64,000 nt of DNA, taken from positions 1,984,001-2,048,000 of the forward strand of contig NC_089176.1 in the NCBI RefSeq assembly GCF_947507565.1, read 5' to 3'. Position numbers and translations under genes: made by a program. The stretch's first letter is position 1. Each line of letters starts with the position of its first letter. This document shows, one piece after another, positions 1 through 11,595 of the stretch. Source of the stretch: Oscarella lobularis. Lineage: Eukaryota > Porifera > Homoscleromorpha > Homosclerophorida > Oscarellidae. A model generated the notes under the pieces. The model saw nothing but the letters and a program-made list of their open reading frames with translations. It was not told the origin of the DNA and ran no database searches.

Positions 1-1487
1 TGTGGAGATGGCTCCTGGCAAATTTCAATTAATTAAATACGGACAACTCTCACACGGAGAATTCAATCTCACAACTGACGCTGATCCGAGTCCAACGTTT
101 ACGTTACAATCGTCGAAGAAATTTTCAATCAAGTAAAAAAACACTTTCTGTTTTGAACACGCGAGCGACAAATGAAGAGCGTTATTTCCCCACTGCACAA
201 TCCAATTATACATATTGCTTTTCCGCTTTATACAATAACCTGATCTCTGACTGATATCTTGCAACGTTTTTTCTGCAGCCATTTTACTAAAATTTTAGTT
301 CAACGTTGCCACCTTTGACAGCACTCAAAAACGGCGTAATTCCGACCTATCAGAATCACTTATAAATTACTATGACGATTATGGATGTCTCTACCTCTGC
401 TTTCTGTTCCAAATCTAGACCGTGTTCATTTATATACCTTCGAAGTATCACAGTAATTGAATCCTTTAGAGACAAGCCAATCCATTGCTTCCGTCTTACC
501 TCCCAAACATGCCAGATGCAATGCACCTAATCCCATCTTATTTAATAAAAACATCACAGTCTCTGGTTTGTTATCAGAAGAATTATTCCATGCTTGCATC
601 CCTTCTCAACTACATATCTCATGATTTCAACATTTCCAGCCTCACATTAAACCAAGAAAGGAGTTGTTTTCCACTATGACAAATATATAGCGACTTGTGA
701 CACATATTATCATTACAAATCTGGTTACATAATCCTTGGCTTCAATAATAGCGCCACGGTTAGCTAATAATTTGACCACATTTAATTTGTTCAACTTGCA
801 TGCCCAATGTAAAGGCGTTTTTTCGTTCTATTAGGATCAATCAATGGTGCAAATTAATTAATAAAGCTATCCTTTACAAACCTTATCAGCTGCTTCAAGC
901 AGTGCTTTGTTGTCGAGAAGAATAGAACAAATCTCAACATTTCCTGATATCATCACAGCCACAATGAAGAGCGGTGACACAATACTACACCAAAAAATCA
1001 TAAATCCGATCTATCATACTAGGAACACTACTACTTTGTTTTTTAGATTAACGTTGCATTGTTTTTCGACGAGCTTTTGCACAATTGATACCAGCCCGAA
1101 TTGGCTGGCATAGAGCAAAGTTCTACCTCCTTTCTGTATGATCATACAGTTCATTACTAATCCCGTTTCTCCTATCTTCTTTTAGATTCAATATTTGCTC
1201 CCAAATCGATCAAAACTGCGGCGATCTCTTCCTTTCGGAGCCAGCAAGCCAAATGAAGAGCTGACACTTCGATCTGCGTAAAGAAAACTCGATTGCCAAC
1301 GAAGAAAAGTGCTGAAACTGAGATCAACATTGTCAGCGTCCACCAAAGGTCCTCTGCTGTCGACGGAAATTCCTAGTTCGTCGATTAGGCGCTTCACTTC
1401 GATGTGATCGCCACTTCTTAGGGCCCGGAAGAGGACGATTGGCCCACAGAGACTGGAGAGAGAAGGGACGCCTCTTTTCGTGCCCAT
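1..1487 (-). CDS. ANK-repeat gene copy A, 5' part (cut by window edge)
   Basis: This is the 5' part of a minus-strand ankyrin-repeat gene that runs off the left edge. The first exon starts at the ATG at 1485-1487; its product opens MGTKRGVPSLSSLCGP and includes RALRSGDHIEVKRLIDELGI. The next exons encode ankyrin repeats of about 33 residues each, for example SALHLACWLRKEEIAAVLID and TLLYASQFGLVSIVQKLVEK, separated by introns of about 50-70 nt. The sequence is nearly identical to copy B and clearly related to copy C, which continues into Roc, COR and death domains. Relative to copy B it lacks about 110 bp near position 455, including part of one ANK exon, so this copy may be damaged. ANK repeats bind proteins; the partner is unknown. 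Whether copy A keeps the Roc-COR end cannot be seen. Confidence 0.72.
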
Positions 1488-1989
1488 CGCCCTTTTTCTC
1501 CGGCCCCGTCCAGACTGGTAAACGCCACCCGTCTATTGTTTTTGATCACTCGTTCCGTTCGATCACGTGAGTGGGTCCAAGTAGACACACTTTGATTCCT
1601 ACAAAATGTATCCTACTGATCATCAACGCCAATTCACCTTCCTGAAATAATTTCGAAATCGTCCCCTCCCCAGCCATCCATGCACACGTTCATATGATTG
1701 TCATGTAGGCCTAACTTCTATTTTTCCTATTTTCCTATTAATTCTCTACTCAACCAGAAATCCGCATGTTTCTTTCACAGTGCACGTCAGCTTTGTGTAC
1801 ATTTTTTCATACGTTTCATAGTGAGGAAGATCAAAGACGATTGAAACTGAAAAAAAAACGGTCCGGATTGCCTGATCTTGCCTTTTGATAATTTTAATAA
1901 ATATTGCGCTTTGTTACAGTATTAGAGTAAATCGAAATTGACATGATTCGTGTGCCTTAGCAGCCTATTCTAATTTCACCTCTCATTTC
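1488..1989. repeat. Duplicated module upstream of ANK copy A
   Basis: No gene is seen here. This stretch is a copy of a module that recurs on the 5' side of the ANK genes at about 11640-12250 and 26750-27310, with part of it again at about 16310-16490. Shared marks include a GAGG(A/G)AGATCAAA(G/A)ACGATTG stretch, an A-rich run, and a CCTATTCTAATTTCACCTC block. It should contain the ANK promoter and, in copy C, the hydrolase promoter as well. It is cut off by the N gap. Confidence 0.6.
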
Positions 1990-2189
1990 NNNNNNNNNNN
2001 NNNNNNNNNNNNNNNNNNNNNNNNNNNNNNNNNNNNNNNNNNNNNNNNNNNNNNNNNNNNNNNNNNNNNNNNNNNNNNNNNNNNNNNNNNNNNNNNNNNN
2101 NNNNNNNNNNNNNNNNNNNNNNNNNNNNNNNNNNNNNNNNNNNNNNNNNNNNNNNNNNNNNNNNNNNNNNNNNNNNNNNNNNNNNNNNN
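1990..2189. other. Assembly gap of 200 N
   Basis: There are exactly 200 unknown bases. The gap starts inside a module duplicated elsewhere in the window and ends inside a dynein heavy chain exon. It is therefore a scaffold join next to near-identical repeats, and the true distance and content are unknown. Everything left of it may be wrongly placed. Confidence 0.98.
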
Positions 2190-4015
2190 CATTCATCTGG
2201 TCGCTCGTTGGCTGGCAACGTTGGAGAAGAAGCTCGAGGCGTACAGCGAGGGAAGTCACAGCGCCTACCGCGTCTACATTAGCGCCGAGCCGGCAGCCAC
2301 GCGCGACTCGCACATAATTCCTCAGGGCATTCTGGAATCGTCGATTAAAATTACGAACGAACCTCCGACCGGAATGAAGGCGAACCTCCATAAAGCGTTG
2401 GATTGCTTTAATCAGGTGACGCGACACGCGTGTTTACTTTTCGTACATATACATATACTTACCTGATTTTTTTCTTGTTTCTAGGACACTTTGGAACGAT
2501 GTGCTCGCGAAAATGAGTTCAAGGGCATTTTGAATTCACTTTGCTATTTCCACGCTGTCGTCTCGGAACGACGAAAGTTCGGTCCGCAGGGCTGGAATCG
2601 CGAATATCCGTTCAACGTCGGCGATCTGACGATCAGCGTCGACGTGCTCTACAACTACTTGGAGGCCAATCCCAAAGTACCGTGGCAAGATCTGCGCTAT
2701 CTGTTCGGCGAGATCATGTACGGCGGTCATATCACCGACGATTGGGATAGGCGACTCTGCCGAACGTATCTCGAAGTATTTGTGCTTCCGCAAATGGTCA
2801 GTGTGTCGGAGACGAAAACCGAAATTTTTACTGTTTTCTCTTTTATCTTGTACAAATAGCTCGAAGGAGACGTCAACTTGGCTCCCGGTTACCCGTTGCC
2901 TCCGAATTCGGACTACAACGCCTATCACGACTACGTTGACGAAGTGCTTCCACCCGAGAGTCCCTATCTCTACGGATTGCATCCAAATGCGGAGATTGGA
3001 TTTCTGACGACGACGTCGGAAAATCTATTTCGAACAGTGCTGGAAATGCAGCCAAGGGACTCGTCTGGTGAAGGGAGTGGCGGAATAACGAGAGAAGAAA
3101 AGGTACTATAGCCGCGTGGTGGAGTAAAATTTATTCTACGCCTACTAGGTAAAAAACATACTTGATGACATTCTGGATAAGTTGCCCGAGGAGTTCAACG
3201 TTTCGGAACTGATGGCTCGAGCCGAGGAGAAGACGCCTTACGTCGTCGTCGCTTTTCAGGAGTGCGAGCGCATGAACATCCTGACCAGCGAAATGAAACG
3301 CTCGCTGAAAGAGCTAGACCTCGGTCTAAAGGTAGAAACAAGTCTTTTTTCGTTCAAGTCGTTATTTATTTATTTATTTATTTATTTATTTGACTAGGGC
3401 GAATTGACTATCACCGCTGACATGGAGGATCTACAGAGTTCGCTCTTTCTTGACGTCGTGCCGGCGTCGTGGGCCAAGAGAGCGTATCCGTCTCTCAATG
3501 GTCTCACCGCCTGGTACGTCGATCTCCTGCTCCGCATCAAGGAGCTCGAAAGTTGGGTTGCCGACTTTCAAATGCCCGCCGTCATTTGGCTGGCCGGCTT
3601 TTTCAATCCGCAATCGTTTCTCACGGCGATCATGCAGTCGATGGCGCGCAAGAACGAATGGCCTTTGGACAAGATGTGCCTCCAATGCGACGTGTCGAAA
3701 AAGTGGCGCGAGGACTTTACGAGTCCGCCGCGAGAGGGTGCCTACGTTCACGGTCTGTTCATGGAAGGCGCGAGGTGGGACACGCAGACGGGCATGATAC
3801 AGGACGCGCGTTTGAAGGAGCTCAGTCCACCCGTTCCGGTCATTTTCATTCGAGCTATTCCGGTGGACAAGCAAGAGACGAAGAACGTTTACGAGTGTCC
3901 GGTGTACAAGACGAGGCAACGCGGTCCGACCTTCGTTTGGACGTTCAATTTGAAAACGAAAGAGAAGCCATCGAAATGGATTATTGCTGGCGTCGCTCTC
4001 CTTCTAAGCGTTTAG
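2190..4015 (+). CDS. DNAH9/11/17-like: Axonemal outer-arm dynein heavy chain, C-terminal end (partial)
   Basis: This is the last part of a ciliary dynein heavy chain, the motor of the outer dynein arm. The visible exons are <2190-2415, 2485-2796, 2860-3102, 3149-3331 and 3398-4015, all joined in frame through short GT-AG introns. Diagnostic stretches of the beta-type family (DNAH9/11/17) are [97 protein letters not shown] and [13 protein letters not shown]. It ends [12 protein letters not shown] followed by TAG, the usual C-terminus of this family. The exon at 2190 already starts inside AAA6/C-terminal sequence, so most of the roughly 4,400-residue protein lies in or beyond the N gap. Orthology within the DNAH9/11/17 group cannot be settled from this piece. 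Confidence 0.95.
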
Positions 4016-5459
4016 AAAATTGTAAGCTTTTGGGGTCCTTTTGGGTTACGGTCTTTTCTTTATATTTTGCTGATTTCTTATTTTTATCAGCTAACTCGTT
4101 CGTTGCTTTTGTGATGTGATAATTTTTTAGTTGCGCGCTTTACATTTACACGCGAAGTCCCGGTTCCCGACTTTCACGCCAAGCTTTGCCAGATTCGGCC
4201 TCAATCTTGTCGAATCTACCGCTGTTTGACTGCACGGCCGTTGGCACTGTAAAACGAACACGGTCAACACCTTCCAGATAAAGTCTCTTTTCAGCGCAGT
4301 GATTTCCCGACGAGAGAAATGTCGTTCCTGTCGCTATGTCGACTGCAGTAGCCGTTAGAAACGACGAGGAGGTCGCTGGGGGAGGAAAACGTAGCTCCGC
4401 CTTTGCCTGAAGCTTCTGTGAAGAAGAAAACGGAAAAAGAATGCCACTATAAACGGGAACTGCCTGAGGTCGAAGCTGATCGTCTATGCTGATTCGGATG
4501 ACGACGTCAGAATATTCACGAAGTAAATAGCATATATCCGTTTGTGGTCGAAAATTATTTCTATGTGTGGGAGCCTATTGAGAATAATTTGAGTTTCGTT
4601 CAAGCGTCCTGTAGGTATGTTGTAAGTAAGAAAGGATTTTGCTTATATACCTATGTACTCAACAAGCGGCACGTGATTGGTTACAGATTGGCGTGTTGAC
4701 ACGTAAGATTCCATAAAATGATAAAGATAAAGTTTTTAGTTTAGGTAATCTCTAGCTTTTGGGGTCACACGATTTCTATGAAGTTGTGTTCGCTTTTCGC
4801 GGCGTTATCTTTGCCATGGAAGCCGTCTCAAGACAGCAGAGATTTTCTGTAGGACACACTCAACTCGTAAGCGAAATGAGAACAGAACGATATCTACTGC
4901 AATTGATTTTCTATAGGTTGTGTGGGATCAGAATTCTAAGTGAAAAATGCCCGTTTATGTCAATTAAGTAAGAGCGTTATTGGGAAGGCTGTCCTTCCAA
5001 CTCTGTTCTGATAGCATTAACACGTGATAAGCTCGCCCGGGACTTTCGGCTCATCCATTCATTCGGACGTTCGTACAATTGCAAGCGGGCTCGTTCGCAC
5101 ACGGCTGTCAAATTGCCGTTTCAATGTCTTCGAGCCAATGGCGCATCGATTCGGAACGCAAGGGAAGGTGTCTTCGCCCGAGAAAGACTCGTCGGAGAAC
5201 GAATTCGCGATCGATCGGGTGGATGCATGACGCGTCGCGTCAAGCTCGTCACTCGACGAAAAAGCAAGAGAAGAACGATTTCCCGCAGAGAAAAGCACGC
5301 ATCTCGTCCACCGTTGCTGAGTTGCTGGAGGCAGTGGGGCCTCTTTTCACTCAAAGCTGCATAACTAACGAACTAATTCTTTGGTTTCAACGCCACCAGT
5401 TCTCTTTCTTTTTCAAGGTAATTGGTAGAGATCCCCGCGTCAAGTGTTTTGCCGTGTAG
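4016..5459. other. Intergenic, no recognisable gene
   Basis: There is no recognisable coding sequence. A few short open frames exist (about 4330-4470 and 5024-5459), rich in Arg/Ser and without a known motif or clear splice-joined extension. One of them, on the plus strand from about 5125 to 5360, could be a lineage-specific exon, but nothing in it identifies a family. Confidence 0.5.
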
Positions 5460-6070
5460 TCGTTCCCCCCAATCCGACGAGACAGACGCAGCCATCCCTC
5501 TGGGCCGAGAGCGAAAAGAGGCCGCACCTCTGCCGGGGCGATAGAGCGGCCCTACTCTTGGTGGTATGAGTGATAACTACCATCCCCCACTTGGGCAAGA
5601 CGCTGTGGGCAAAATCGCGGTCCTCCCGGGTCTTGGGTTAATGACTCCCCCAGTGCCCCGGTGGCGAGGGTACCCCCTTTGGGCCTTAAAGGGGTATACT
5701 GAAGGTCTTAACCTGCGGGATGATTGGGTGATCCCACCTCCTTGGGGGCTGGAGGTTAACTCGTCTAATTCGCCCTCCTCCTTTCGGCTTGGGTGATAGT
5801 CGCCCTGGATGACATGGGAGTATGTCACACCCCTTGGACCTGGGGGGAAGTTAGGTCCCTGCTCACTCTCCTCAATGAGAGTGAGTTGAGAAGAGGACAA
5901 GGAGCGCCTAAGAAGACGCCGAGGACAAGGAGCATTGGATCACCTCTCCCCTCAGTGGGGGAGGTGAAGGCTCGTCTCCCCCATTTGGGGGAGACGAGGA
6001 ACGCGTGGAGGGAAGACCATAGCTCTTCTCTCCTCGCATCAAAGACCAAGGGTAGACCATTTGTTTGATT
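5460..6070. repeat. GC-rich segment with short inverted repeats, possible repeat-element fragment
   Basis: This 600-bp stretch differs in composition from its AT-rich surroundings. It is full of C and G runs and short self-complementary pieces, such as CTCCCCTCAGTGGGGGAG near 5944 and CTCCCCCATTTGGGGGAG near 5977. Both strands have open frames, but their products are Pro/Gly/Arg-rich and look non-coding. It may be the untranslated end of a mobile element. No reverse transcriptase or transposase is visible, so the family is unknown. Confidence 0.35.
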
Positions 6071-6959
6071 TTGTACGTCCGGGACTTATTTAATAAAATT
6101 TGAACATACTCCTTCCTACATTTACTGCTTTCTGCCCTATCTATCTACGCGAAACTTACCTGCCGGTGGCGCATGCGAGGACGAGCCTGCGCAAGGCTCT
6201 CTTGCAGGAGCCCTACGCCTAATTGTATTACGCGCAAAAAAAAGGAAATATAAAAAAGTTAATGGTTTTGTGATTTCCGTCTTCGTCATCATCATCATCA
6301 GTAATTAGACGGCAAAAACGTGCTGCGTAAAATTTTGTAAAGGTTGAACTCCCCTGCATAAGACTTTGTACCTCATCTGAATGCCTGCCCAGATGAAGAT
6401 TAGCAGTTCCCAAAGAGGGTCTTACTAAACTAAAGTTTTCTATTTCTCACCGGAATATCCTTCAAGTTCAAAACAAAAAACAGAACTTCCCAATTGGAGG
6501 CAAACGGCTGTCTCTGCAATGTGAAAACTCTCTTACGAACGCTACAAAACACACGTGGGTTTTACTTTATTGGCATCTTCAGGGGAAAAAATTCGTGCTT
6601 GCAACTGTGCCGAAAGATTCCCGTGCACTTCCGTGAACAAGCATCAGAGCTGTATTCAACGTCGACATAGAACTTTTCCTTGAAACTAGAAACGGTAAAT
6701 GTAGCCTCCCAAATCATTTGTTGCCGGTGCGGTGAGTCCAAGAGAACACAGGGAACACAGCGATAGAGAGATACGGGGATAGCCAGGTATAAAGGTACAG
6801 GAAATAGAAGAATAGAAGAAAACAGGGGTCGGTGTACAGCGTACATAACTGTTCTATATATACCGTTGTACCCTTGCACCCTCTGTATCCCTCTATTTGC
6901 TGTTATTCCTCTATTTGTTGTATTCTGTAGCAGGACTTCCATAAAAACTCACCTCAAGT
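6071..6959. other. Intergenic with low-complexity sequence
   Basis: No gene was found. The stretch has a short CAT repeat near 6288 and, around 6700-6910, runs built from variants of AGGGATACAG and its complement. Pieces around 6510-6790 match 15376-15480, so this is part of the duplicated 3' flank of the ANK genes. Confidence 0.4.
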
Positions 6960-7566
6960 GACCAGACCACTTCCATCTAAAAGAAGAAGCAATCGCCGCG
7001 CTTAGATCGTTTTATTCGACCCTCCCTTCCTTGCCTAGCTTTGCCCCGATTCTCGCCACGTGGTGGCTATTCGCGTCGAAAGCGTTCCATAAAACGTCGC
7101 TCGTTGAATCGTATGTACAAACTAGTGCAAAGAAAAGAACGAAGTCTCATTTCTCGGGCGGGGCCCCGTGCACGATCCTTATCCAATAGCAGTAGCTAAA
7201 TTATGAGCAATGCAGTGCTTAACAACAGCAGATACGCCGCATGCAACGGAAAATGGCCTTCGCGAGCAAGTCGCGCTGAGTAACTGCTTGCGCCATTTTC
7301 GGAGCGTCAGCGGAGTCCTTGGACGTTCAGAAATGCACGGAGAATTGCGCCGCCGGCTCGCGGTAAACCTGGGATCCGTGTTTCAGTGCTCAGACCAGCG
7401 AATACAGTACAGTAGCGGACCGTAGCGGACAAGACGAGACAAGACGTCTCTGACTAACGCACTCTAGACTTCCGGTTTACACTGTCTGCTAAATGAAACA
7501 CAAGACTGAGAAAAAAAAGTCAAGCGTTTTTCGCTTTAATTAAACAAGTCAAAAATAGATATATTA
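6960..7566. repeat. Diverged 3'-flank module of ANK copy B
   Basis: This is a diverged copy of the block seen at 15490-16150 and 17985-18580. Corresponding landmarks in the same order are a GCGTCGCTCGTT-like piece, GGAGTCCTTGGACGTTCAG (GGAGTCCTTAGACCATGC... in the others) and CTAACGCACTCTAGAC. In copy C this block sits immediately downstream of the death-domain exon. Here it abuts ankyrin exons directly, so the intervening Roc-COR-death part is missing in copy B. It has no coding potential of its own. Confidence 0.55.
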
Positions 7567-10500
7567 CCAGGTTTGTCCAAGTAAAAGTCCGCCAGACTTG
7601 TATTTTTGCAAGCATACAGGTAATACAAAGGACTCATATTTTTCTGTATAAAGAATAACGTGTATTACGAAACAATCCGTTCACCAAACATACGTACATG
7701 TACCACAAAACAAGATGAAGGAATTTCATGACAGACAAAAATCTTCGCTCAAATGCCAACATTATAAAACATTAATTACGCTTGCCTAAATTGACAATCA
7801 CTAATAACTTACGCCATTTTTTTCATTAGAATCCGCACCAGATTCAACAAGAAATTGTACGATATCAACGTAGAGCATGTCAAATGTAACAAACTGTTGC
7901 CATTCCACTAAGTATTGCAAGGTTATTGAGAAATCAACAAGACAATAAAGGTCTATCACCTTAAATTTCAAAGAACACCCCATCTTCACAAGACGTTTCA
8001 CGACGACCCACTTTGGCACGCATATGCCAAAGGAGTAAAGCCACTCTAATTCGATACAAAATAAGATCAATTCTTTTTATTTTTGACATACTTTATCTAT
8101 TTCATCCGTAATCGCTCCACTCTCGATTAAAAATTGCGATACGTCATCGTGTCTATTTTCACAGGCCAAGTGAAGTAAACTTTGATTAGACTACGGCACA
8201 TTGACAAAGGAAATATACTAATTCAAAACAGAGAGAGTTTTTAGACGCACCCTATTCTTCTGATTGAAAGAGCACACATCCAACTTGGCAAGTAAACGAA
8301 CTATTGACAACAGCCTACTGCGACAAGCATTCATTAGAGGAGTGCATCCACTCTGCAACGTTATGAAGCAAATAAAACAGAAAAAATTCTTACATAATCC
8401 TCATCGTTCACACTGATTCCAAAATCGATTAGACAATGTGCCACTTTAGCTCCACGACAAGTTTTGCAAGCCAAATGCAGAACGTTCTCTCCAGCCTTTA
8501 ATTAATAATAATGCCACATCAAATTCTCTGCGGAATATAACACAACCTTGTTTTTCGTAAGCAAATCCCACTTTCGCGTTTGAAGTAGCGTTTTTACTGT
8601 GATCGCGTCACCGCCTCTACACGCTTTCATCAACGACGTTTCCATTATCTGTAGTTAGAACAACGTTAGACGTCAATTGATTACAATATTGCATACAGTA
8701 CATCATCTGTTTCTTTGGGATCCATCCCCCATTCCTTCATGTTGACGTGTGTCCATTTTCACAGCTCAGATGAAGACCCGATTTTCCGCCCTACAATTGC
8801 AACCCAAACGAACGCTTTAGTCGCTTTAGTCGTACAGTATTGTATACCTTATCTTTTGCTCGCCAATTACAGCCTCTTTTACACAGAAACTCGACGACTA
8901 TCTGCAATCCTTTTTGCAGGCGACAAGAAATACGGTCTCCTCCATCCTAAAATCAGCAAACGAACATCACTAAGAGTCGTAAAAATCATAGCTAACAAAC
9001 ATTGTTGATTGATTCCAATCCAAAGGCGTTTCTTTGTGGAGATGGCTCCTGGCAAATTTCAATTAATTAAATACGGACAACTCTCACACGGAGAATTCAA
9101 TCTCACAATTGCCGCTGATCCGAGTCCAACGTTTACGTTACAATCGTCGAAGAAATTTTCAATCAAGTAAAAAACACTTTCTGTTTTGAACACGCGAGCG
9201 ACAAATGAAGAGCGTTATTTCCCCACTGCACAATCCAATTATACATGTCGCTTTTCCGCTTTATACAATAACCTGATCTCTGACTGATATCTTGCAACGT
9301 TTTTTCTGCAGCCATTTTACTAGTTCAACGTTGCCACCTTTGACAGCACTCAAAAACGGCGTAATTCCGACCTATCAGAATCACTTATAAATTACTATGA
9401 CGATTATGGATATCTCTACCTCTGCTTTCTGTTCCAAATCTAGACCGTGTTCATTTACAAGCATCTTTGAGACTTCTAAATGACCTCCTTCACACGCACA
9501 GTGAAGAGTTGTCCAACCCAACTATAGTTCAAATGACGATTCTCACATGACACATCATTCCAATGTACACTGTATATACAGTACCAATCATAAGTATCAG
9601 GCCATCCCTAGTAACCCTTATACAGAGTCAAGTTTGTATGATGCGTGATAGAAAAGTCGCTCTTTGCTTTTAGCAAAGCTACTTTTTTAAAGAATAGATT
9701 AGTCTCAAATTTGTGAAAAAACACTATTGTAGCAAATTTGTAGCATTTCAATTGAGACTATACGCGCTTTAGTGATAACACTAAGAATAATACCCTTCGC
9801 CGAACATAGGACAATTTTTGGGTAAAAAGCGAATTTTCCGACGGTTAATTTTTTTTAATTATCTGAAAATGGTTAAAGTTTAACATGAAAAATGTTGCAA
9901 AGTTGTATTTCGCATACCTCCGGTTTTGAGCTAGGAAGCTACTCTGTTTGCAAAAATGCAATTTTACCACCTTTTCATTTTAATTCTCTAAACTGGTCTA
10001 ACTAATGCTTTAGAAATTGAAGTTGTCATTAGATAAAAGAGGAACAAATAAGCATCTTTTTCAGCTCGTTTACTGAAGCTGCTGGTGCTTTTAACAGAAA
10101 TTTCAACGGATAGTTGTAAAAGAAGGATTTTCTTAATGCATTGCAAAAATTTAAAAATTTAAAACTTTCTTATTTTTGCCTTTAGTTAGGTTGGTTTCAG
10201 TCTCAAAAATTTCGCAAGCAATAAGGCTAATGCTTATTAACTTTGGAAGTCAAATATTACTTCATTTTGCCTAAGTTTTGCCCAACTTTCAAAACACACT
10301 ATAAATAGACAGGGTTACAGTACTTCTCTTGTAACGCTACACAGTTGCTACAAAACTTGCAACATTTGTTCTACGAAAGAAGAGCAAAGGTAGAAGGTTC
10401 ATACTAGTGCAAACAGAAGTTCGACTTCTACGTATATTTTGAATGAACGAACGCGTTTTACGTCAATGTTTACTAAAGAAACCAGGGTGGCCTAATACTT

Positions 10501-11595
10501 ATGATCGGTACTGTATACCTTCGAAGTATCACTGTAATTGAATCCTTTAGAGACAAGCCAATCCATTGCTTCCGTCTTACCTCCCAAACATGCCAGATGC
10601 AATGCACCTAATCCCATCTTATTTAATAAAAACTCACAGTCACTGTTTTGTTATCAGAAGAATTATTCCATGCTTGCCTTGTTCTCCGCTTTCGTGACAC
10701 ATCCCTTCTCAACTAAATATCTCATGATTTCAACATTTCCAGCCTCATATGAAACCAAGAAAGGAGTTGTTTTCCACTATGACAAATATATAGCGACTTG
10801 TGACACATATTACCATTACAAATCTGGTTACGTAATCCTTGGCTTCAATAATAGCGCCACGGTTAGCTAATAATTTGACCACATCTAATTTGTTCAACTT
10901 GCATGCCCAATGCAAAGGCGTTTTTTCGTTCTATTAGGATCAATCAATGGTGCAAATTAATTAATAAAGCTATCCTTTACAAACCTTATCAGCTGCTTCA
11001 AGCAGTGCTTTGTTGTCGAGAAGAATAGAACAAATCTCAACATTTCCTGATTCACAGCCACAATGAAGAGCGGTGACACAATGCTACACCGAAAAATCAT
11101 AAATCCGATCTATCATACTAGGAACACTACTACTTTGTTTTTTAGATTAACGTTGCATTGTTTTTCGACGAGCTTTTGCACAATTGATACCAGCCCGAAT
11201 TGGCTGGCATAGAGCAAAGGTGTACCTCCTTTCTGTATGATCATACAGTTCATTACTAATCCGTTTCTCCTATCTTCTTTACCTCGCTTTTAGATTCAAT
11301 ATTTGCTCCCAAATCGATCAAAACTGCGGCGATCTCTTCCTTTCGGAGCCAGCAAGCCAAATGAAAAGCTGACACTCCGATCTGCGTAAAGAAAACTCGA
11401 TTGCCAACGAAGAAAAGTGCTGAAACTGAGATCAACATTGTCAGCGTCCACCAAAGGTCCTCTGCTGTCGACGGAAATTCCTAGTCCGTCGATTAGGTGC
11501 TTCACTTCGATGTGATCGCCACTTCTTAGGGCCCGGAAGAGGAGGATTGGCCCACAGAGACTGGAGAGAGAAGGGACGCCTCTTTCCGTGCCCAT
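7567..11595 (-). pseudogene. ANK-repeat gene copy B, 3'-truncated and interrupted by a MITE
   Basis: This is a second copy of the minus-strand ANK gene. The start ATG is at 11593-11595 (product opening MGTERGVPSLSSLCGP), followed by many single-repeat ANK exons that correspond in order to those of copy C. About 9034-9570 and 10516-11595 are nearly identical to copy A, while the 7.6-8.9 kb part is more diverged. Three things argue that it is broken or drastically shortened. The part that would encode the last ANK exons, Roc, COR and death domain is absent. Exons around 7690-7800 have lost pieces relative to 23700-23850. A 935-bp transposon sits in it at 9579-10513. An ANK-only transcript remains possible, because many exons still read open. 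Confidence 0.6.
9579..10513. mobile_element. Tc1/mariner-type non-autonomous element (MITE)
   Basis: The ends are inverted repeats of about 30 bp. The left end reads CAGTACCAATCATAAGTATC and the right end, read inward, CAGTACCGATCATAAGTATT, with about three mismatches over the first 29 bases. The element is flanked by TA on both sides (9577-9578 and 10514-10515), the target duplication of the Tc1/mariner superfamily. The inside is AT-rich and has no transposase frame, so it depends on a transposase made elsewhere. It lies inside ANK copy B and is absent from copies A and C, so it inserted after the duplication or was lost from A together with flanking DNA. Confidence 0.85.

Noticed and set aside
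3450-4119. Other long frames overlapping the last dynein exon
   Set aside because: The dynein frame matches the family along its whole length; the others are shadows.
5566-6068. Overlapping open frames on both strands in the GC-rich segment
   Set aside because: Products are low-complexity Pro/Gly/Arg sequence with no domain; the frames follow from a lack of A/T.
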